From NCBI GenBank assembly GCA_031292385.1, contig JARLHE010000014.1, forward strand, positions 1-64,000: 64,000 nt of DNA, in the 5' to 3' direction. The notes under the pieces are model-generated. The model had not been told where the DNA came from. It saw only the letters and a list, made by a program, of their open reading frames with translations, and ran no database searches. A program made the translations under genes and the position numbers. The number at the start of each line of letters is the position of its first letter. Positions within the stretch are counted from its first letter, which is position 1. This DNA comes from Oligoflexia bacterium (lineage in GTDB: Bacteria > Bdellovibrionota > UBA1018). This document shows, piece by piece, positions 10,503 to 20,601 of the stretch.

Positions 10503-11039
10503 TTAGAAATTCAGCTTAAGCACCGCAAGCAGGTTCCAGTCGGTGATGACCGGGCTTTGAGTCACGAAAAGCACGTTCGCCTGCCCGCCGATGGAAAAAT
10601 TCCCTTCGAGCGGATAATCATAGCCGAGCGCCGGGCCGAAAACCAAATCCGTGCTGCTCTGGGTGTTGGGAGCGGAATTTCCGACGAGCTGCAGACCGAC
10701 CTTGCCTCCGGCGTACACGCCTTCGAAGGTTCCCGGGAACAGGTAGTTTAACTCACCCGCAATCGTATGGTTATGCGTTGTTCCATTTTGGGAGTAGTTG
10801 TTCCAGTAATATTGGTAATAAAATCCAACATTAACCTGCGGAACCAAGAGTGCGTGACCCGTTGCGCCAAGATCAAGGTGGGTTCCCGAAAATTCGTTTT
10901 GATTGGCAATGGCCAAGCCTCCCAAGACACCTAAGTCAGTGCCAGTTGGCTGGCCTGCATGGGCTTGGGAAGTCAAAAGCAGGCTGAAGAGGCCTATTGC
11001 GGTCCAAAGGACGAGACTTTGTTTTAATGGAATGATCAT
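10503..11039 (-). CDS. Putative small outer-membrane beta-barrel protein
   Basis: The preferred start is the ATG at 11039, giving MIIPLKQS, a hydrophobic segment and a signal-peptide cleavage site near QAHAG. The ORF-track start lies 123 bases further upstream and would put non-secretory residues first. The 178 aa product has alternating hydrophobic/polar strands rich in Tyr, Gly and Asn, and ends in Phe (VLKLNF), as outer-membrane barrels recognised by BamA do. It resembles OmpW/OmpX-size porin-like proteins in form only; no family assigned. It is convergent with hemerythrin and divergent from rpsL. Confidence 0.7.
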   Translation of the reverse strand: MIIPLKQSLVLWTAIGLFSLLLTSQAHAGQPTGTDLGVLGGLAIANQNEFSGTHLDLGATGHALLVPQVNVGFYYQYYWNNYSQNGTTHNHTIAGELNYLFPGTFEGVYAGGKVGLQLVGNSAPNTQSSTDLVFGPALGYDYPLEGNFSIGGQANVLFVTQSPVITDWNLLAVLKLNF

Positions 11040-11099
11040 GTTGCACATTGCGGGAGCAAAGAGTGGACCAGATATCCGCAGCACTTCTGCAAAAGACCC

Positions 11100-11128
11100 T
11101 TGACCCGGCGTCACGCCTGGACTATTTA
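11100..11128 (+). promoter_or_regulatory. Candidate promoter of the rpsL-rpsG-fusA operon
   Basis: TTGACC (11100-11105, 5/6) followed at exactly 17 bp by TATTTA (11123-11128). The -10 is imperfect, but position and spacing fit a sigma-70 promoter about 30 bases before the rpsL start. Confidence 0.45.
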
Positions 11129-11161
11129 CCGGAACTTCATTATTTGAAAGGAACGAGTTCA

Positions 11162-11560
11162 ATGCCTACTATCAACCAGCTCATCCGCAAAGGGCGGTCC
11201 AATAAGCTCTGGAAGACCAAGTCTCCAGCACTTCAGAGTTGCCCTCAGCGACGCGGTGTTTGCACCCGCGTGTACACCACGACCCCGAAAAAGCCGAATT
11301 CGGCTTTGCGTAAGGTTTGCCGCGTACGGTTGACGAATGGTTACGAAGTGACCTCGTATATTCCTGGGATCGGCCATAATTTGCAGGAGCACTCGATCGT
11401 CTTGATTCGCGGAGGCCGCGTAAAGGACCTTCCTGGTGTTCGTTATCACACGGTCCGCGGGACCTTGGATGCTCAAGGCGTTGCCAACCGCAAGCAGAGC
11501 CGTTCGAAGTACGGCGCTAAGCGTGTAGCAGGCGGGGCGGCAGCTCCGGCAGCTAAATAA
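11162..11560 (+). CDS. rpsL: 30S ribosomal protein S12
   Basis: Decoding-centre protein of the small subunit. The start is the ATG at 11162 ([11 protein letters not shown]) with AAGGAA upstream; the track's longer ORF adds non-homologous residues. The core is unmistakable: [25 protein letters not shown]-type block and [13 protein letters not shown]. The two loops where streptomycin-resistance substitutions occur (PKKPNSA and KDLPG) have the wild-type residues. At 132 aa it is a few residues longer than E. coli S12, ending in an Ala/Pro-rich tail (GGAAAPAAK). Confidence 0.98.
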   Translation: MPTINQLIRKGRSNKLWKTKSPALQSCPQRRGVCTRVYTTTPKKPNSALRKVCRVRLTNGYEVTSYIPGIGHNLQEHSIVLIRGGRVKDLPGVRYHTVRGTLDAQGVANRKQSRSKYGAKRVAGGAAAPAAK

Positions 11561-11580
11561 TTCATTTAGATTTTAAATAG

Positions 11581-12062
<482 letters not shown>

Positions 12063-12063
<1 letters not shown>

Positions 12064-14159
12064 TGTCAAAAGACGCTTCTGTGGCGTTGGAGAAGATCCG
12101 CAATATCGGGATCATGGCGCATATTGACGCCGGTAAAACCACGACCACAGAGCGAATTCTTTACTATACCGGAAAGACCCATAAATTAGGCGAAGTCCAT
12201 GAGGGTACCACCGTCATGGACTGGATGCCTCAGGAGCAGGAGCGCGGCATTACGATCACGTCGGCCGCGACCACCTGTTCTTGGCGTAATTTCAGAATCA
12301 ACATCATCGATACTCCCGGTCACGTCGATTTCACGATCGAAGTGGAGCGCTCGCTTCGCGTGCTGGACGGCGCGGTAGCGGTGTTCTCGGGTGTTGAAGG
12401 CGTTGAGCCCCAATCCGAAACCGTCTGGCGGCAAGCCAACAAATATCACGTTCCCCGTATCGCGTTCGTCAACAAGATGGACCGGGTGGGCGCGGACTTC
12501 TATTCCGTTCTTAAACAAATGGTCGATAAATTGGGCACGGCTCCGGCCGCGATCCAGCTTCCGTGGGGATCCGAGGACACTTTTCGCGGCGTGATCGATC
12601 TCATCGAGATGAAGGCCCTGGCCTATCACAGCGAAGATCTGGGCGCGAAGCCCGAGGTTCAGGAGATTCCCGCCGATCTTCTGGAGAGCGCGGAAGAGTA
12701 TCGAGATAAGCTTCTCGAGACGGTCTGTGATTTCGATGAAGCGCTGATGGAAAAATATCTCGGTGGCGAAGCCATTTCGCCCGCGGAGATCCGCCGGGCC
12801 GTGCGCAAGGGCTGTGTTTCGCTGAAAATCGTCCCGGTTACTTGCGGCTCCGCTTTCAAAAATAAAGGCGTCCAGCCCATGCTGGACGCGATCGTCGATT
12901 TTCTTCCTTCTCCGCTCGATGTGCCGCCGGTGGAAGGCAAGAACCCGACCGACGAGACGAAAACGGTCGTCAGAAAGCCCTCGTACGACGAACCGTTTTC
13001 CGCGCTCGCGTTCAAAGTCATGAACGATCCTTACGTCGGGCAGCTGGTTTATGTCCGCGTTTACTCCGGCACCGTCGAGTCGGGCGCGACCGTTTATAAT
13101 TCGCTGAAGGGTAAGCGCGAGCGTATGGGTCGTTTGCTGCAGATGCACGCGAACAAGCGCGAGGATTTGAATGAAATTCGCGCCGGGGATATCGCCGCGG
13201 TTGTCGGATTGAGATTCACCGTCACGGGCGATACGCTTTGCAACGAAGGACAGCCGGTTTTGCTCGAAAAAATGGAATTTCCGGAGCCCGTGATTTCGAT
13301 CGCGATCGAGCCTAAAACCAAAGCGGATCAAGAAAAACTCGCGGGTGCCCTGCAAAAGCTCGCGATGGAGGATCCTTCTTTTCGTGTCAGCATCAACGAG
13401 GATACGGGGCAAACCTTGATCAGCGGCATGGGCGAGTTGCATCTCGAAATCATCGTCGATCGCATGCGGCGTGAGTTCAAAGTCGAAGGAAATGTTGGCA
13501 ATCCTCAGGTTGCTTACAAAGAGACGATTTCCGCCGCCGCGACCGCAGAGGGTAAGTTCATTCGTCAGTCGGGTGGTAAGGGTCAATACGGCCATTGCGT
13601 CGTGAAGTTTGAGCCGGCTGAGCGAGGCTCGGGCTTCCACTTCGTGAATCAGATCAAGGCGGGCGCTATTCCCAAGGAGTTCATCCCGGCTATCGAAAAG
13701 GGCATTTTCGAATCCATGCTTGGCGGGATTATTACGGGCTATCCGGCCGTGGATATCAAAGCGACCCTGCTGGATGGCTCCTTCCATGATACGGATTCGA
13801 CCGAAATTGCCTATAAGATCGCGGCTTCTATGGCATTCAAAGAAGCCACCCAAAAAGCTTCCCCCTTGATTCTCGAGCCTATTATGTCGTGTGAAATCGT
13901 CTGTCCGGAAGACTATATGGGTGGAGTTATTGGGGATTTGAATAGCCGGCGCGGGAAGATCATCAGCATGACGCCTCGTCTTGGGCTTCAGGTCATCAAG
14001 GCGACCGCCCCTCTTTCGAACATGTTTGGTTATTCCACGGCTCTGAGGTCCTCGTCGCAGGGACGAGCAACTTATTCGATGGAATTTTCGCATTATGAGC
14101 CCGTGCCCCCTCAAGTGGCCGAAGAGATTAAGGTTCGCGCCGGCGTGATTATCCGCTAA
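12063..14159 (+). CDS. fusA: Elongation factor G
   Basis: Translocation GTPase. 698 aa with G1 AHIDAGKT, switch II motif DTPGH, NKMD (G4), and the conserved G2/switch I RGITI segment; domains II-V follow with the GGxITGYP and LxxIxxRRGKI-type motifs of EF-G. It is followed not by tuf but by a 157 bp gap and rpsJ. A short hairpin formed by TCCGCT/AGCGGA overlaps the stop codon (14152-14169) and could weaken read-through into the S10 genes. Confidence 0.98.
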
Positions 14160-14175
14160 AAAAAGCGGAATTCTA

Positions 14176-14204
14176 TTGTCTTTAGTTCGCAATCGCAGTA
14201 TACG
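14176..14204 (+). promoter_or_regulatory. Candidate S10-operon promoter
   Basis: TTGTCT (14176-14181, 4/6) and TATACG (14199-14204, 4/6) separated by 17 bp, in the gap where tuf would normally lie. Transcription from here would include the structured leader before rpsJ. Confidence 0.4.
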
Positions 14205-14225
14205 AACGCCCTTCTTGTAGAAATT

Positions 14226-14278
14226 TTGAGGAAGATTGCCCGCTCAGCAACATGCCGCTAGGCGGGGGAACTCCTCAA
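14226..14278 (+). promoter_or_regulatory. Structured leader before rpsJ (possible r-protein autoregulatory element)
   Basis: Nested complementary segments: outer TTGAGGA (14226-14232) with TCCTCAA (14272-14278), middle CCCGC (14239-14243) with GCGGG (14262-14266), and a short inner AGC/GCT pairing. The structure lies 39 bases before the rpsJ start. Leaders of S10 operons are bound by L4 in E. coli; whether this one is bound by a ribosomal protein is inference. Confidence 0.45.
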
Positions 14279-14316
14279 GTAGTTATTAAACGGGGCATGT
14301 AGAGGTTAGAAATTCG

Positions 14317-14622
14317 ATGGAACACAAGATTCGCATTAAATTAAAGGCTTTTGATCATCGCGTTCTCGATCAATCCGTATGGGAGATCGTCAACACGGCT
14401 AAGCGTACCGGCGCCACGGTTCGTGGTCCGATTCCGCTTCCGACGGTGATTAATAAGTATTGCGTTCTTCGTTCCCCGCATGTAGATAAGAAATCCCGCG
14501 AACAGTTCGAAGTTCGGACTCATAAACGGCTCTTGGACATCCTGGAGCCGACGCAACAGACGGTAGATTCACTGATGAAGTTGGATTTGTCGGCTGGTGT
14601 GGACGTGGAAATCAAGTCCTAA
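14317..14622 (+). CDS. rpsJ: 30S ribosomal protein S10
   Basis: Head protein of the 30S subunit and, as NusE, a partner of NusB/NusG in antitermination. 101 aa, normal length, with [27 protein letters not shown] and the RTHKRLLDI segment. Unusually, it stands alone: 260 bp of non-coding, structured sequence separate it from rplC. Confidence 0.98.
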   Translation: MEHKIRIKLKAFDHRVLDQSVWEIVNTAKRTGATVRGPIPLPTVINKYCVLRSPHVDKKSREQFEVRTHKRLLDILEPTQQTVDSLMKLDLSAGVDVEIKS

Positions 14623-14675
14623 ACCGACTTGAAAACGGAGCGGCCTCAATAACGTCCTCATTAGAAATAATGAAG

Positions 14676-14744
14676 ACGAAATTGCCGGCAACTTCGTTGA
14701 GCGATCGATACTATTCTCTGCACTGCGCAAGCAGTCCCAGAGAG
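14676..14744 (+). promoter_or_regulatory. Structured leader between rpsJ and rplC
   Basis: Two elements lie in a 261 bp non-coding gap. First, a 22-base imperfect palindrome ACGAA-A-TTGCC/GGCAA-C-TTCGT (14676-14697). Second, a hairpin with TTCTCTG/CAGAGAG outer pairing, an ACTGC/GCAGT inner stem and a GCAA tetraloop (14714-14744). Downstream, AGCATC and GATGCT can pair around a TACT-TAGA-AGTA-TTTTT segment that resembles a weak attenuator. The placement before rplC-rplD suggests feedback control of the S10 genes; this is inference. Confidence 0.5.
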
Positions 14745-14883
14745 AAAGTCGAGAAACTCAAAACGAATTGTCTGTCATGAAAGCATCCGGCGGCCTTTAC
14801 TTAGAAGTATTTTTAAGTCGTGGCGGCTTCCCGGTGATGCTGTGAAGGCAAAATCGTAGATGGAAATTTGAGGGAGAATTAAC

Positions 14884-15570
14884 ATGGACCAGCAGCGCGA
14901 ACATGTCGCACTGACTCAAGGCCTCGGTGGCATTCTCGGCGTGAAAGCCGGTATGACGCAGGTGTATACGGAAGCGGGCGACTCTGTCGCTGTCACCGTA
15001 ATCGACTTGAAGCCAGCCATCATCACGCAAGTGAAGACGATGGAAAAAGATGGTTATCAGGCTGTTCAAATCGGCTTCATGCCGAAAAAGGCCAAATCGG
15101 CGACCAAAGCTGAGCAAGGTCACGCGAAAGCCGTTGGCGAAGCCGGCTTTTATCGTTCACAAGAATTTCGTCTTGCTCCAACCGATAAGTTGGACGGACT
15201 CACCGCCGGAAAGATTCTTTCCGCTGAATTCCTCAAGCCTGGCGATTTCGTCGACTTGACGGCCGTCAGCAAAGGTAAGGGCTTCCAAGGCGGTATGAAG
15301 CGCCATCATTTTCATGGTGGCAACAAAACCCACGGCGCATCGGTCAATCACCGTTCCTTGGGCTCGATCGGTAACCGCGCTGATCCAGGTCGCGTTTTCA
15401 AAAATAAGAAAATGGCCGGTCAGATGGGCAATATCCGTAAGACGGTTCAAAACGTGCGCGTCGTGCGCGTGGATATGGAGAATCAGCTTCTCCTCGTTCA
15501 TGGCAGCGTGCCAGGTCCTCGCAGTGGACTCGTGACGGTTCGTCGCGCTGTGAAGAAGTTTGGGAAGTGA
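14884..15570 (+). CDS. rplC: 50S ribosomal protein L3
   Basis: Binds 23S rRNA near the peptidyl-transferase centre and starts 50S assembly. 228 aa. The core begins at GILGVKAGMTQVY; the SKGKGFQGGMKRHHFHGGNKTHGAS loop reaches the catalytic centre. The N-terminus has about 15 extra residues (MDQQREHVALTQGLG) before the conserved start. SD AGGGAG lies before the ATG. rplD follows after 3 bases. Confidence 0.98.
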   Translation: MDQQREHVALTQGLGGILGVKAGMTQVYTEAGDSVAVTVIDLKPAIITQVKTMEKDGYQAVQIGFMPKKAKSATKAEQGHAKAVGEAGFYRSQEFRLAPTDKLDGLTAGKILSAEFLKPGDFVDLTAVSKGKGFQGGMKRHHFHGGNKTHGASVNHRSLGSIGNRADPGRVFKNKKMAGQMGNIRKTVQNVRVVRVDMENQLLLVHGSVPGPRSGLVTVRRAVKKFGK

Positions 15571-15573
15571 GCC

Positions 15574-16197
15574 ATGCCTAGTTTAGATTTATTCAATCAG
15601 GAAAAGAAAAAGGTCGGCACGATCCAGCTCCGCGACGATGTGTTCGCGGTCGATGTGAACGTTGCCCTGGTTCATCAGGTGATTAAGGCCCAGTTGGCCG
15701 GACGTCGCCAAGGCACCGCGAAGACGAAGACCAAGTCCGAGATTCGCGGCGGTGGACGCAAGCCGTTCAAACAAAAGGGTACCGGCAGCGCTCGTCAGGG
15801 TTCGAGCCGTTCCCCGTTGAATCCGGGTGGTGGCCAGACTTTCGGTCCGGTCCCGCGCAGTTACGAACAGTCGACTCCGAAGGAAATGATGCGCGGCGCT
15901 TTGCGCTCCGCTCTCTCCGACCGCGTTAAGGCCGATCGTGTTTTGGTGATTGACGAATTCAAGCTTTCCCAAGTCAAGAGCAAGGCTTTGAGCGACATCG
16001 TCGCGAAGAAGCTTCAAGTGGAGCAGGTTTTGATCGTCGACGATGCGAACAAGAATCTGGAGCTTTCGGGACGTAATCTTTCGAAAGTAAAAGTTCTTCG
16101 CACCGAGGGATTGAACGTGTATGACATCATCCGTCACGACTGGGTTGTTATGACCAAGCGTGCGGTTGAGGCGGTTGAGTCCCGCTTGGCTCCTTAA
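15574..16197 (+). CDS. rplD: 50S ribosomal protein L4
   Basis: Lines the peptide exit tunnel; in E. coli it also represses the S10 operon by binding its leader. 207 aa. It has the conserved RQGTAKTKTKSEIRGGGRKPFKQKGTGSARQGS extended loop and an intact globular part. This gene product is the natural candidate to bind the leaders before rpsJ or rplC. Confidence 0.98.
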   Translation: MPSLDLFNQEKKKVGTIQLRDDVFAVDVNVALVHQVIKAQLAGRRQGTAKTKTKSEIRGGGRKPFKQKGTGSARQGSSRSPLNPGGGQTFGPVPRSYEQSTPKEMMRGALRSALSDRVKADRVLVIDEFKLSQVKSKALSDIVAKKLQVEQVLIVDDANKNLELSGRNLSKVKVLRTEGLNVYDIIRHDWVVMTKRAVEAVESRLAP

Positions 16198-16218
16198 GTG
16201 GGTAACGAGGTTTAAGAA

Positions 16219-16509
16219 ATGCGAAGCATTTACGATGTAATCAAAAGACCGGTCATCAGCGAAAAGAGCACGGCCCTTGCCGAAGTGGGCAATCGTTTCG
16301 TGTTCGAAGTCGCTCCTGCCGCGAACAAGCAGGAAATTCGTGAAGCCGTGCAGCGCCTTTTCAACGTGAAAGTGCGCGAAGTGCGGACCATGATGATGCA
16401 CGGAAAAGTTAAGCGCGTCGGTCGTTTTGAGACGAAGCGCCCCAACTGGAAGAAAGCTCTCGTGACGCTGGCTGAAGGCCAGAAGATCGACTTCTTCCAA
16501 ACCAAGTGA
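16219..16509 (+). CDS. rplW: 50S ribosomal protein L23
   Basis: Exit-tunnel rim protein and docking site for trigger factor and SRP. 96 aa, standard. Signature [14 protein letters not shown] at the start, and [11 protein letters not shown] with the GKVKRVGRF extended loop. ATG start; the gene lies 21 bp after rplD and 10 bp before rplB. Confidence 0.97.
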   Translation: MRSIYDVIKRPVISEKSTALAEVGNRFVFEVAPAANKQEIREAVQRLFNVKVREVRTMMMHGKVKRVGRFETKRPNWKKALVTLAEGQKIDFFQTK

Positions 16510-16519
16510 GAGCCGGACC

Positions 16520-17353
16520 ATGCCTTTGAAGTCATTCAAACCCATTACCCCGTCGCTTCGGTACAAGAATGTCGCGGATTTTTCCGTACTGACGCCGAAA
16601 GACAAGCAGCCTAAGAAGCCTCGCAAATTGACGAGCTCCCTCACCAAGTCGGGCGGTCGCAATCAGTATGGCAAGATGACCGTTCGCCACATCGGTGGCG
16701 GGCATAAGCGGAAGTACCGTTTGGTGGATTTCGCCCGCGATAAGCGCGAGATTCCGGCAAAGGTCGCTTCGATCGAATACGATCCGAACCGTACCGCTTA
16801 TATCGCCTTGTTGCACTTCGCTGACGGCGAGAAGCGCTACATTCTGGCGCCCCTGAATCTTTCGGTGGGTGATGCCGTGATCGCGAGCGATCAAGCCGAC
16901 ATCAAGCCGGGCAATAATCTTTCGCTCTCGTTCATTCCGGTCGGTACTTTGATTCACAACATCGAAGTCGAGCCAGGAAAGGGCGGTCGTATCGCTCGCT
17001 CCGCCGGCAACTTCGCTCAGTTGATGGCGAAGGAAGGCGAATATTGCCAAGTTAAAATGCCAAGCGGCGAGATTCGTTTGCTTCATTCTCGTTGCCGCGC
17101 TTCGATCGGCCAGATTTCAAATACCGATCATGAAAACCTGACGATCGGCAAAGCGGGACGCGCACGCTGGTTGGGCGTTCGCCCGACTAACCGCGGTGTT
17201 TCCATGAACCCGATCGACCATCCTCACGGGGGTGGTGAAGGAAAGAGCTCCGGCGGCGGTCATCCGCGCACGCCGTGGGGTGTTCCGACCAAGGGTTATA
17301 AGACTCGTAACAATAAACGCACTGACGCATTTATCGTCAAGCGCCGCAAATAA
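16520..17353 (+). CDS. rplB: 50S ribosomal protein L2
   Basis: Conserved 23S rRNA-binding protein needed for subunit association and peptidyl transfer. 277 aa. Conserved blocks seen: [38 protein letters not shown], and the C-terminal [25 protein letters not shown] loop containing the functionally important His. Confidence 0.98.
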   Translation: MPLKSFKPITPSLRYKNVADFSVLTPKDKQPKKPRKLTSSLTKSGGRNQYGKMTVRHIGGGHKRKYRLVDFARDKREIPAKVASIEYDPNRTAYIALLHFADGEKRYILAPLNLSVGDAVIASDQADIKPGNNLSLSFIPVGTLIHNIEVEPGKGGRIARSAGNFAQLMAKEGEYCQVKMPSGEIRLLHSRCRASIGQISNTDHENLTIGKAGRARWLGVRPTNRGVSMNPIDHPHGGGEGKSSGGGHPRTPWGVPTKGYKTRNNKRTDAFIVKRRK

Positions 17354-17368
17354 TTAGGGAGATTAAAC

Positions 17369-17716
17369 GTGGCCCGTTCAATTAAAAAAGGCCCTTTCTG
17401 CGATGACCACCTTGTTAAAAAAGTTCAAGTGGCGCGTCAGACTCAGGATCGCAAAGTAATTAAGACCTGGTCCCGTCGTTCGACGGTTCTTCCGGATTTC
17501 GTTGGTTTGACCTTCGCGGTTCACAACGGAAAGAAGTTTGTTCCAGTTTATGTGACTGAGAACATGGTTGGCCACAAAATGGGAGAGTTCGCTTTAACTC
17601 GTACTTTCCATGGCCATACCCCTGCGGATAAAAAGGCTGCAGCTGAAGGCGCATCGTCTCCTGCGGCGGGAGCAGCTGCTGCCAAGCCGGCTGCTGCGAA
17701 ACCGGCTGCGAAGTAA
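17369..17716 (+). CDS. rpsS: 30S ribosomal protein S19 with Ala/Pro-rich tail
   Basis: 30S head protein contacting S13. GTG start giving [15 protein letters not shown], with the conserved [30 protein letters not shown] core and [12 protein letters not shown] end. E. coli S19 is about 92 aa; this one is 115 aa because of a C-terminal tail of Ala, Pro and Lys ([14 protein letters not shown] type). Similar tails occur on several other ribosomal proteins in this cluster. Confidence 0.97.
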   Translation: MARSIKKGPFCDDHLVKKVQVARQTQDRKVIKTWSRRSTVLPDFVGLTFAVHNGKKFVPVYVTENMVGHKMGEFALTRTFHGHTPADKKAAAEGASSPAAGAAAAKPAAAKPAAK

Positions 17717-17727
17717 GCGAGGATTAA

Positions 17728-18069
17728 ATGGAAGCCAACGCAAAAATCAGTTCAATCCGAATCACCCCTCGAAAGATGGGTTTGCTGGCCGATGCGGTCA
17801 GAGGCAAGGGCATCAACGATGCTTTGACTTACCTCAAGTTCTCGCCGCGTAAGCGCACCGCCGCGATTCTCTACCGTTTGCTGAAGAGCGCGGTCGCGAA
17901 TGTGGATCAAAGAGGAAAAGGCGCGGTCGATGTCGACACGCTGGTAGTGAAGCAGATCCTCGTTGGACAAGGAACGACGCTGAAGCGTTTCCGTCCTCGT
18001 GCGAAGGGTTCGGCGTTCAAAATCAATAAGAAAACCAGTCACGTGACCGTGACTGTGGGAGAGCGGTGA
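17728..18069 (+). CDS. rplV: 50S ribosomal protein L22
   Basis: Exit-tunnel protein; its beta-hairpin constricts the tunnel and is a macrolide-resistance site. 113 aa, normal. [20 protein letters not shown] begins the core and [19 protein letters not shown] forms the extended hairpin region. It ends one base before the rpsC start, so the two are coupled. Confidence 0.97.
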   Translation: MEANAKISSIRITPRKMGLLADAVRGKGINDALTYLKFSPRKRTAAILYRLLKSAVANVDQRGKGAVDVDTLVVKQILVGQGTTLKRFRPRAKGSAFKINKKTSHVTVTVGER

Positions 18070-18070
18070 T

Positions 18071-18745
18071 ATGGGTCAGAAGGTAAATCCAATTGGTTTT
18101 CGTCTCGGTGTTACCCGTACCTGGGACAGCCGCTGGTTCTCGAAGAAAGATTACTCGAAGCTTCTTCACGAAGATCTCAAGCTCCGTGATTATCTCAAGG
18201 GCAAGCTTCATGGCGCGGGCATTGCGCGCATTGAGATTGAACGCTATGCGAATAACGTCAAGATCAATGTTCACACCGCCCGTCCCGGCATCGTAATCGG
18301 CAAGAAAGGCGCCGGCGTCGAGCAGCTGAAAGCGGATGTTCAGAAGTTTTCGAAGAACGAAGTCAGCCTCAACATCATCGAAGTGAAGAAGCCTGAGGCC
18401 AATGCGACTTTGATCGCCGAGAACGTCGCGTCTCAGCTCGAAAAGCGCGTCGCTTTCCGCCGCGCGATGAAGAAGTGCATGACCTCTGCTTTTAAGCAGG
18501 GCATCAAGGGAATCAAGATCCGCGTATCGGGCCGCTTGGGCGGCGCCGAAATCGCGCGTACGGAATGGTACAGCGAGGACAGCGTCCCGCTTCACACCCT
18601 TCGTGCAAACATTGATTACGGTACGGCCGAAGCTCGCACCACTTACGGTGTTATCGGTATCAAGGCGTGGGTATACCACGGTGAGATGCCGACTTTGAAG
18701 CGCCAGGCTGTTGTCGAAGCTAAAGCTAAGCAGAAGGCCGAGTAA
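18071..18745 (+). CDS. rpsC: 30S ribosomal protein S3
   Basis: 30S protein at the mRNA entry channel. 224 aa, normal length. [14 protein letters not shown] start, KH domain with GxxG-type loop (IGKKGAG), and the C-terminal domain [16 protein letters not shown]-type motif followed by [12 protein letters not shown]. It ends in a short Lys/Ala tail. Confidence 0.98.
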   Translation: MGQKVNPIGFRLGVTRTWDSRWFSKKDYSKLLHEDLKLRDYLKGKLHGAGIARIEIERYANNVKINVHTARPGIVIGKKGAGVEQLKADVQKFSKNEVSLNIIEVKKPEANATLIAENVASQLEKRVAFRRAMKKCMTSAFKQGIKGIKIRVSGRLGGAEIARTEWYSEDSVPLHTLRANIDYGTAEARTTYGVIGIKAWVYHGEMPTLKRQAVVEAKAKQKAE

Positions 18746-18767
18746 GGGCTATAGAGGGGAATGAACC

Positions 18768-19253
18768 ATGTTGGCACCTAAGCGAGTCAAGTGGCGTAAG
18801 GTAGCGAAGGGCAAAATGCGTGGCACCGCGGATCGTGGCGGCACGTTGTTCTTCGGTGAGTTTGGTCTTCAGGCGACTGAGTGTGGCCGTATCACTTCAC
18901 GGCAAATCGAGGCATCGCGCGTTGCGATGACTCGTTACGTGAAGCGTGGTGGTAAGATCTGGATCCGGATTTTTCCGAACAAGCCAATCACCAAGAAGGC
19001 CGCTGAAACCCGAATGGGTTCCGGTAAAGGCAACGTGGAAGAATGGGCAGCGGTCATCAAGCCGGGACGCGTGATTTTCGAGATGGATGGGATTCCGCAG
19101 GCTGAGGCTTTCGCGGCGCTCAAGCTCGCGAACGCGAAGTTGCCTCTTCATTGCAAGCCGATCAGCCGTGCGACCGAAGCACTTGCTGCGAAGGCGAAGG
19201 CAAGCACGAAAGCCGCTGATAAGGCTGCTAAGCAAGCCAAGGCGCAGAAGTAA
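18768..19253 (+). CDS. rplP: 50S ribosomal protein L16 with Lys/Ala-rich tail
   Basis: Binds 23S rRNA near the A site. [19 protein letters not shown] start, [45 protein letters not shown] core and [23 protein letters not shown] are all conserved. At 161 aa it exceeds the usual ~136-140 because of a C-terminal Ala/Lys-rich extension (residues about 140-161). Confidence 0.97.
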   Translation: MLAPKRVKWRKVAKGKMRGTADRGGTLFFGEFGLQATECGRITSRQIEASRVAMTRYVKRGGKIWIRIFPNKPITKKAAETRMGSGKGNVEEWAAVIKPGRVIFEMDGIPQAEAFAALKLANAKLPLHCKPISRATEALAAKAKASTKAADKAAKQAKAQK

Positions 19254-19267
19254 GGGCGAGGTATAAA

Positions 19268-19459
19268 GTGGCTACGAAACGTTTTAAAGAATTAAAGAAT
19301 CTGAGCAAAGCTGAGCTGTTAAGCCAGATCCGCGAAACGGAATCCCAGCTTTTTCAGAATAAGATGAAGCAGGCCACGGGCCAGCTCACCGATACCGCGA
19401 TGCTCTGGCGCCTGCGCAAGGATATCGCTCGTATGAAGATGTTACAGGGGAGTAAGTAA
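19268..19459 (+). CDS. rpmC: 50S ribosomal protein L29
   Basis: Small helical-hairpin protein at the exit tunnel. 63 aa, GTG start. Pattern FKELKNLSKAELLSQIRETE ... LFQNKMKQATGQL ... MLWRLRKDIARMKML is typical; no extension. It sits between rplP and rpsQ, two bases before the latter. Confidence 0.95.
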   Translation: MATKRFKELKNLSKAELLSQIRETESQLFQNKMKQATGQLTDTAMLWRLRKDIARMKMLQGSK

Positions 19460-19461
19460 TC

Positions 19462-19848
19462 ATGGCGACTGAACGTAAAACCAAAGCGGCTCCTGCCGCC
19501 AAGTCGGCTGCGGCTCAAAGCGCTGCAAAGAAGGCAGCTCCAGCTGCGGTGTCCACCGAAGCTGCGGCTCCGGTTGCGACTCATCGCCGCAAGGAAGTCG
19601 TCGGTACGGTCGTCAGCGACAAAATGCAGAAGACCATCGTCGTGAAGGTTGATCGTCGCGTTCGTCACGGACTTTATAAGAAGTTCGTTGTTCGTTCCCG
19701 TCGGTTCAAGGCTCATGACGAAAAGAACCAAGCCAAGATCGGCGATATTGTGTCGCTCGTTGAATCGCGTCCGTTGAGCCGCGATAAGCGCTGGGCACTT
19801 CAATCCATCGTTCGCAAGGCCAGCCAGGTGGCTGAAGCGAACGTATAA
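19462..19848 (+). CDS. rpsQ: 30S ribosomal protein S17 with N-terminal Ala-rich extension
   Basis: Early-assembly 16S rRNA-binding OB-fold protein. The conserved core starts near residue 41 (RRKEVVGTVVSDKMQKTIVVKVDRR) and continues through KFVVRSRRFKAHDEKNQAKIGDIVSLVESRPLSRDKRW. E. coli S17 is 84 aa; here 128 aa, the excess being an Ala/Lys/Pro-rich N-terminal segment. The ATG at 19462 is kept because GGGGAG lies upstream; an internal start without the extension has no equally good site. Confidence 0.96.
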   Translation: MATERKTKAAPAAKSAAAQSAAKKAAPAAVSTEAAAPVATHRRKEVVGTVVSDKMQKTIVVKVDRRVRHGLYKKFVVRSRRFKAHDEKNQAKIGDIVSLVESRPLSRDKRWALQSIVRKASQVAEANV

Positions 19849-19872
19849 GACGGCGTACAGGGGAGATTTAAC

Positions 19873-20241
19873 ATGATTCAAATGCGTACTCGTCTCGATG
19901 TCGCGGATAACTCAGGCGCGAAATCCGTCATGTGCATCAAAGTGCTCGGCGGCTCACGCCGCAAGTATGCCACTTTGGGCGACGTCATTGTTGTCAGCGT
20001 CAAGGTAGCTTCGCCGAACGCCAAGGTGAAGAAGGGCGAAATCCTGAAAGCGGTGATCGTCCGCACCAAGAAGGAAGTGAACAGAAACGATGGCACGTAC
20101 ATTCGTTTCGACGTTAACTCGGCGGTTTTGATTAACGCGCAGAATGAGCCGATCGGCACCCGTATCTTTGGGCCGGTCGCTCGTGAGCTCCGCGCGCGGA
20201 ACTTCGCGAAGATCATTTCGCTGGCTCCAGAAGTTTTGTGA
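19873..20241 (+). CDS. rplN: 50S ribosomal protein L14
   Basis: Interface protein contacting 16S h14 and L19, and the target of RsfS in other bacteria. 122 aa, exact family length. [33 protein letters not shown] start and [28 protein letters not shown] end are fully conserved. A GGGGAGA site precedes the ATG. Confidence 0.98.
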   Translation: MIQMRTRLDVADNSGAKSVMCIKVLGGSRRKYATLGDVIVVSVKVASPNAKVKKGEILKAVIVRTKKEVNRNDGTYIRFDVNSAVLINAQNEPIGTRIFGPVARELRARNFAKIISLAPEVL

Positions 20242-20254
20242 GGAAGTGAAGTTT

Positions 20255-20590
20255 ATGATGAATGCTGAGCGAGTGAAATCAAAGATCCGTAAGAACGACC
20301 TGGTCCAGGTGATCTCGGGCCGGGAAAAAGGCAAGAGCGGAAAAGTCTTGGGTGTTAACACCAAGACCGGCCGTATCACCGTTGAAAAGGTCAATATGGT
20401 CAAGCGCCATACGAAGCCTTCTCAAGCAAACCCACAGGGTGGAATTCTCGAGCGTGAGCTTCCGTTGGCTTATTCCAACGTTCTCTTGATGTGCGCCAAG
20501 TGCAGCCGCGGCGTGCGTCATGGTCACAAGATGGTGGGCGACAAAAAAATTCGTGTCTGCAAAAAGTGCGACACATCTCTTGAGGCGTAA
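20255..20590 (+). CDS. rplX: 50S ribosomal protein L24, zinc-knuckle type
   Basis: Assembly initiator binding 23S domain I. The track ORF begins too early (20144, inside rplN). ATG 20255, with GAGGAAGTG upstream, gives [32 protein letters not shown]. The product is 111 aa. The C-terminal half contains [16 protein letters not shown] ... [11 protein letters not shown], a CxxC...CxxC pattern that probably binds zinc. Confidence 0.96.
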   Translation: MMNAERVKSKIRKNDLVQVISGREKGKSGKVLGVNTKTGRITVEKVNMVKRHTKPSQANPQGGILERELPLAYSNVLLMCAKCSRGVRHGHKMVGDKKIRVCKKCDTSLEA

Positions 20591-20601
20591 AGGAAGTAGC
20601 A

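Noticed and set aside
12186-14192. 668 aa minus-strand ORF opposite fusA
   Set aside because: It is a mirror of the fusA codon bias; its composition is Arg/Asp/His-rich and it matches no family, while fusA is certain.
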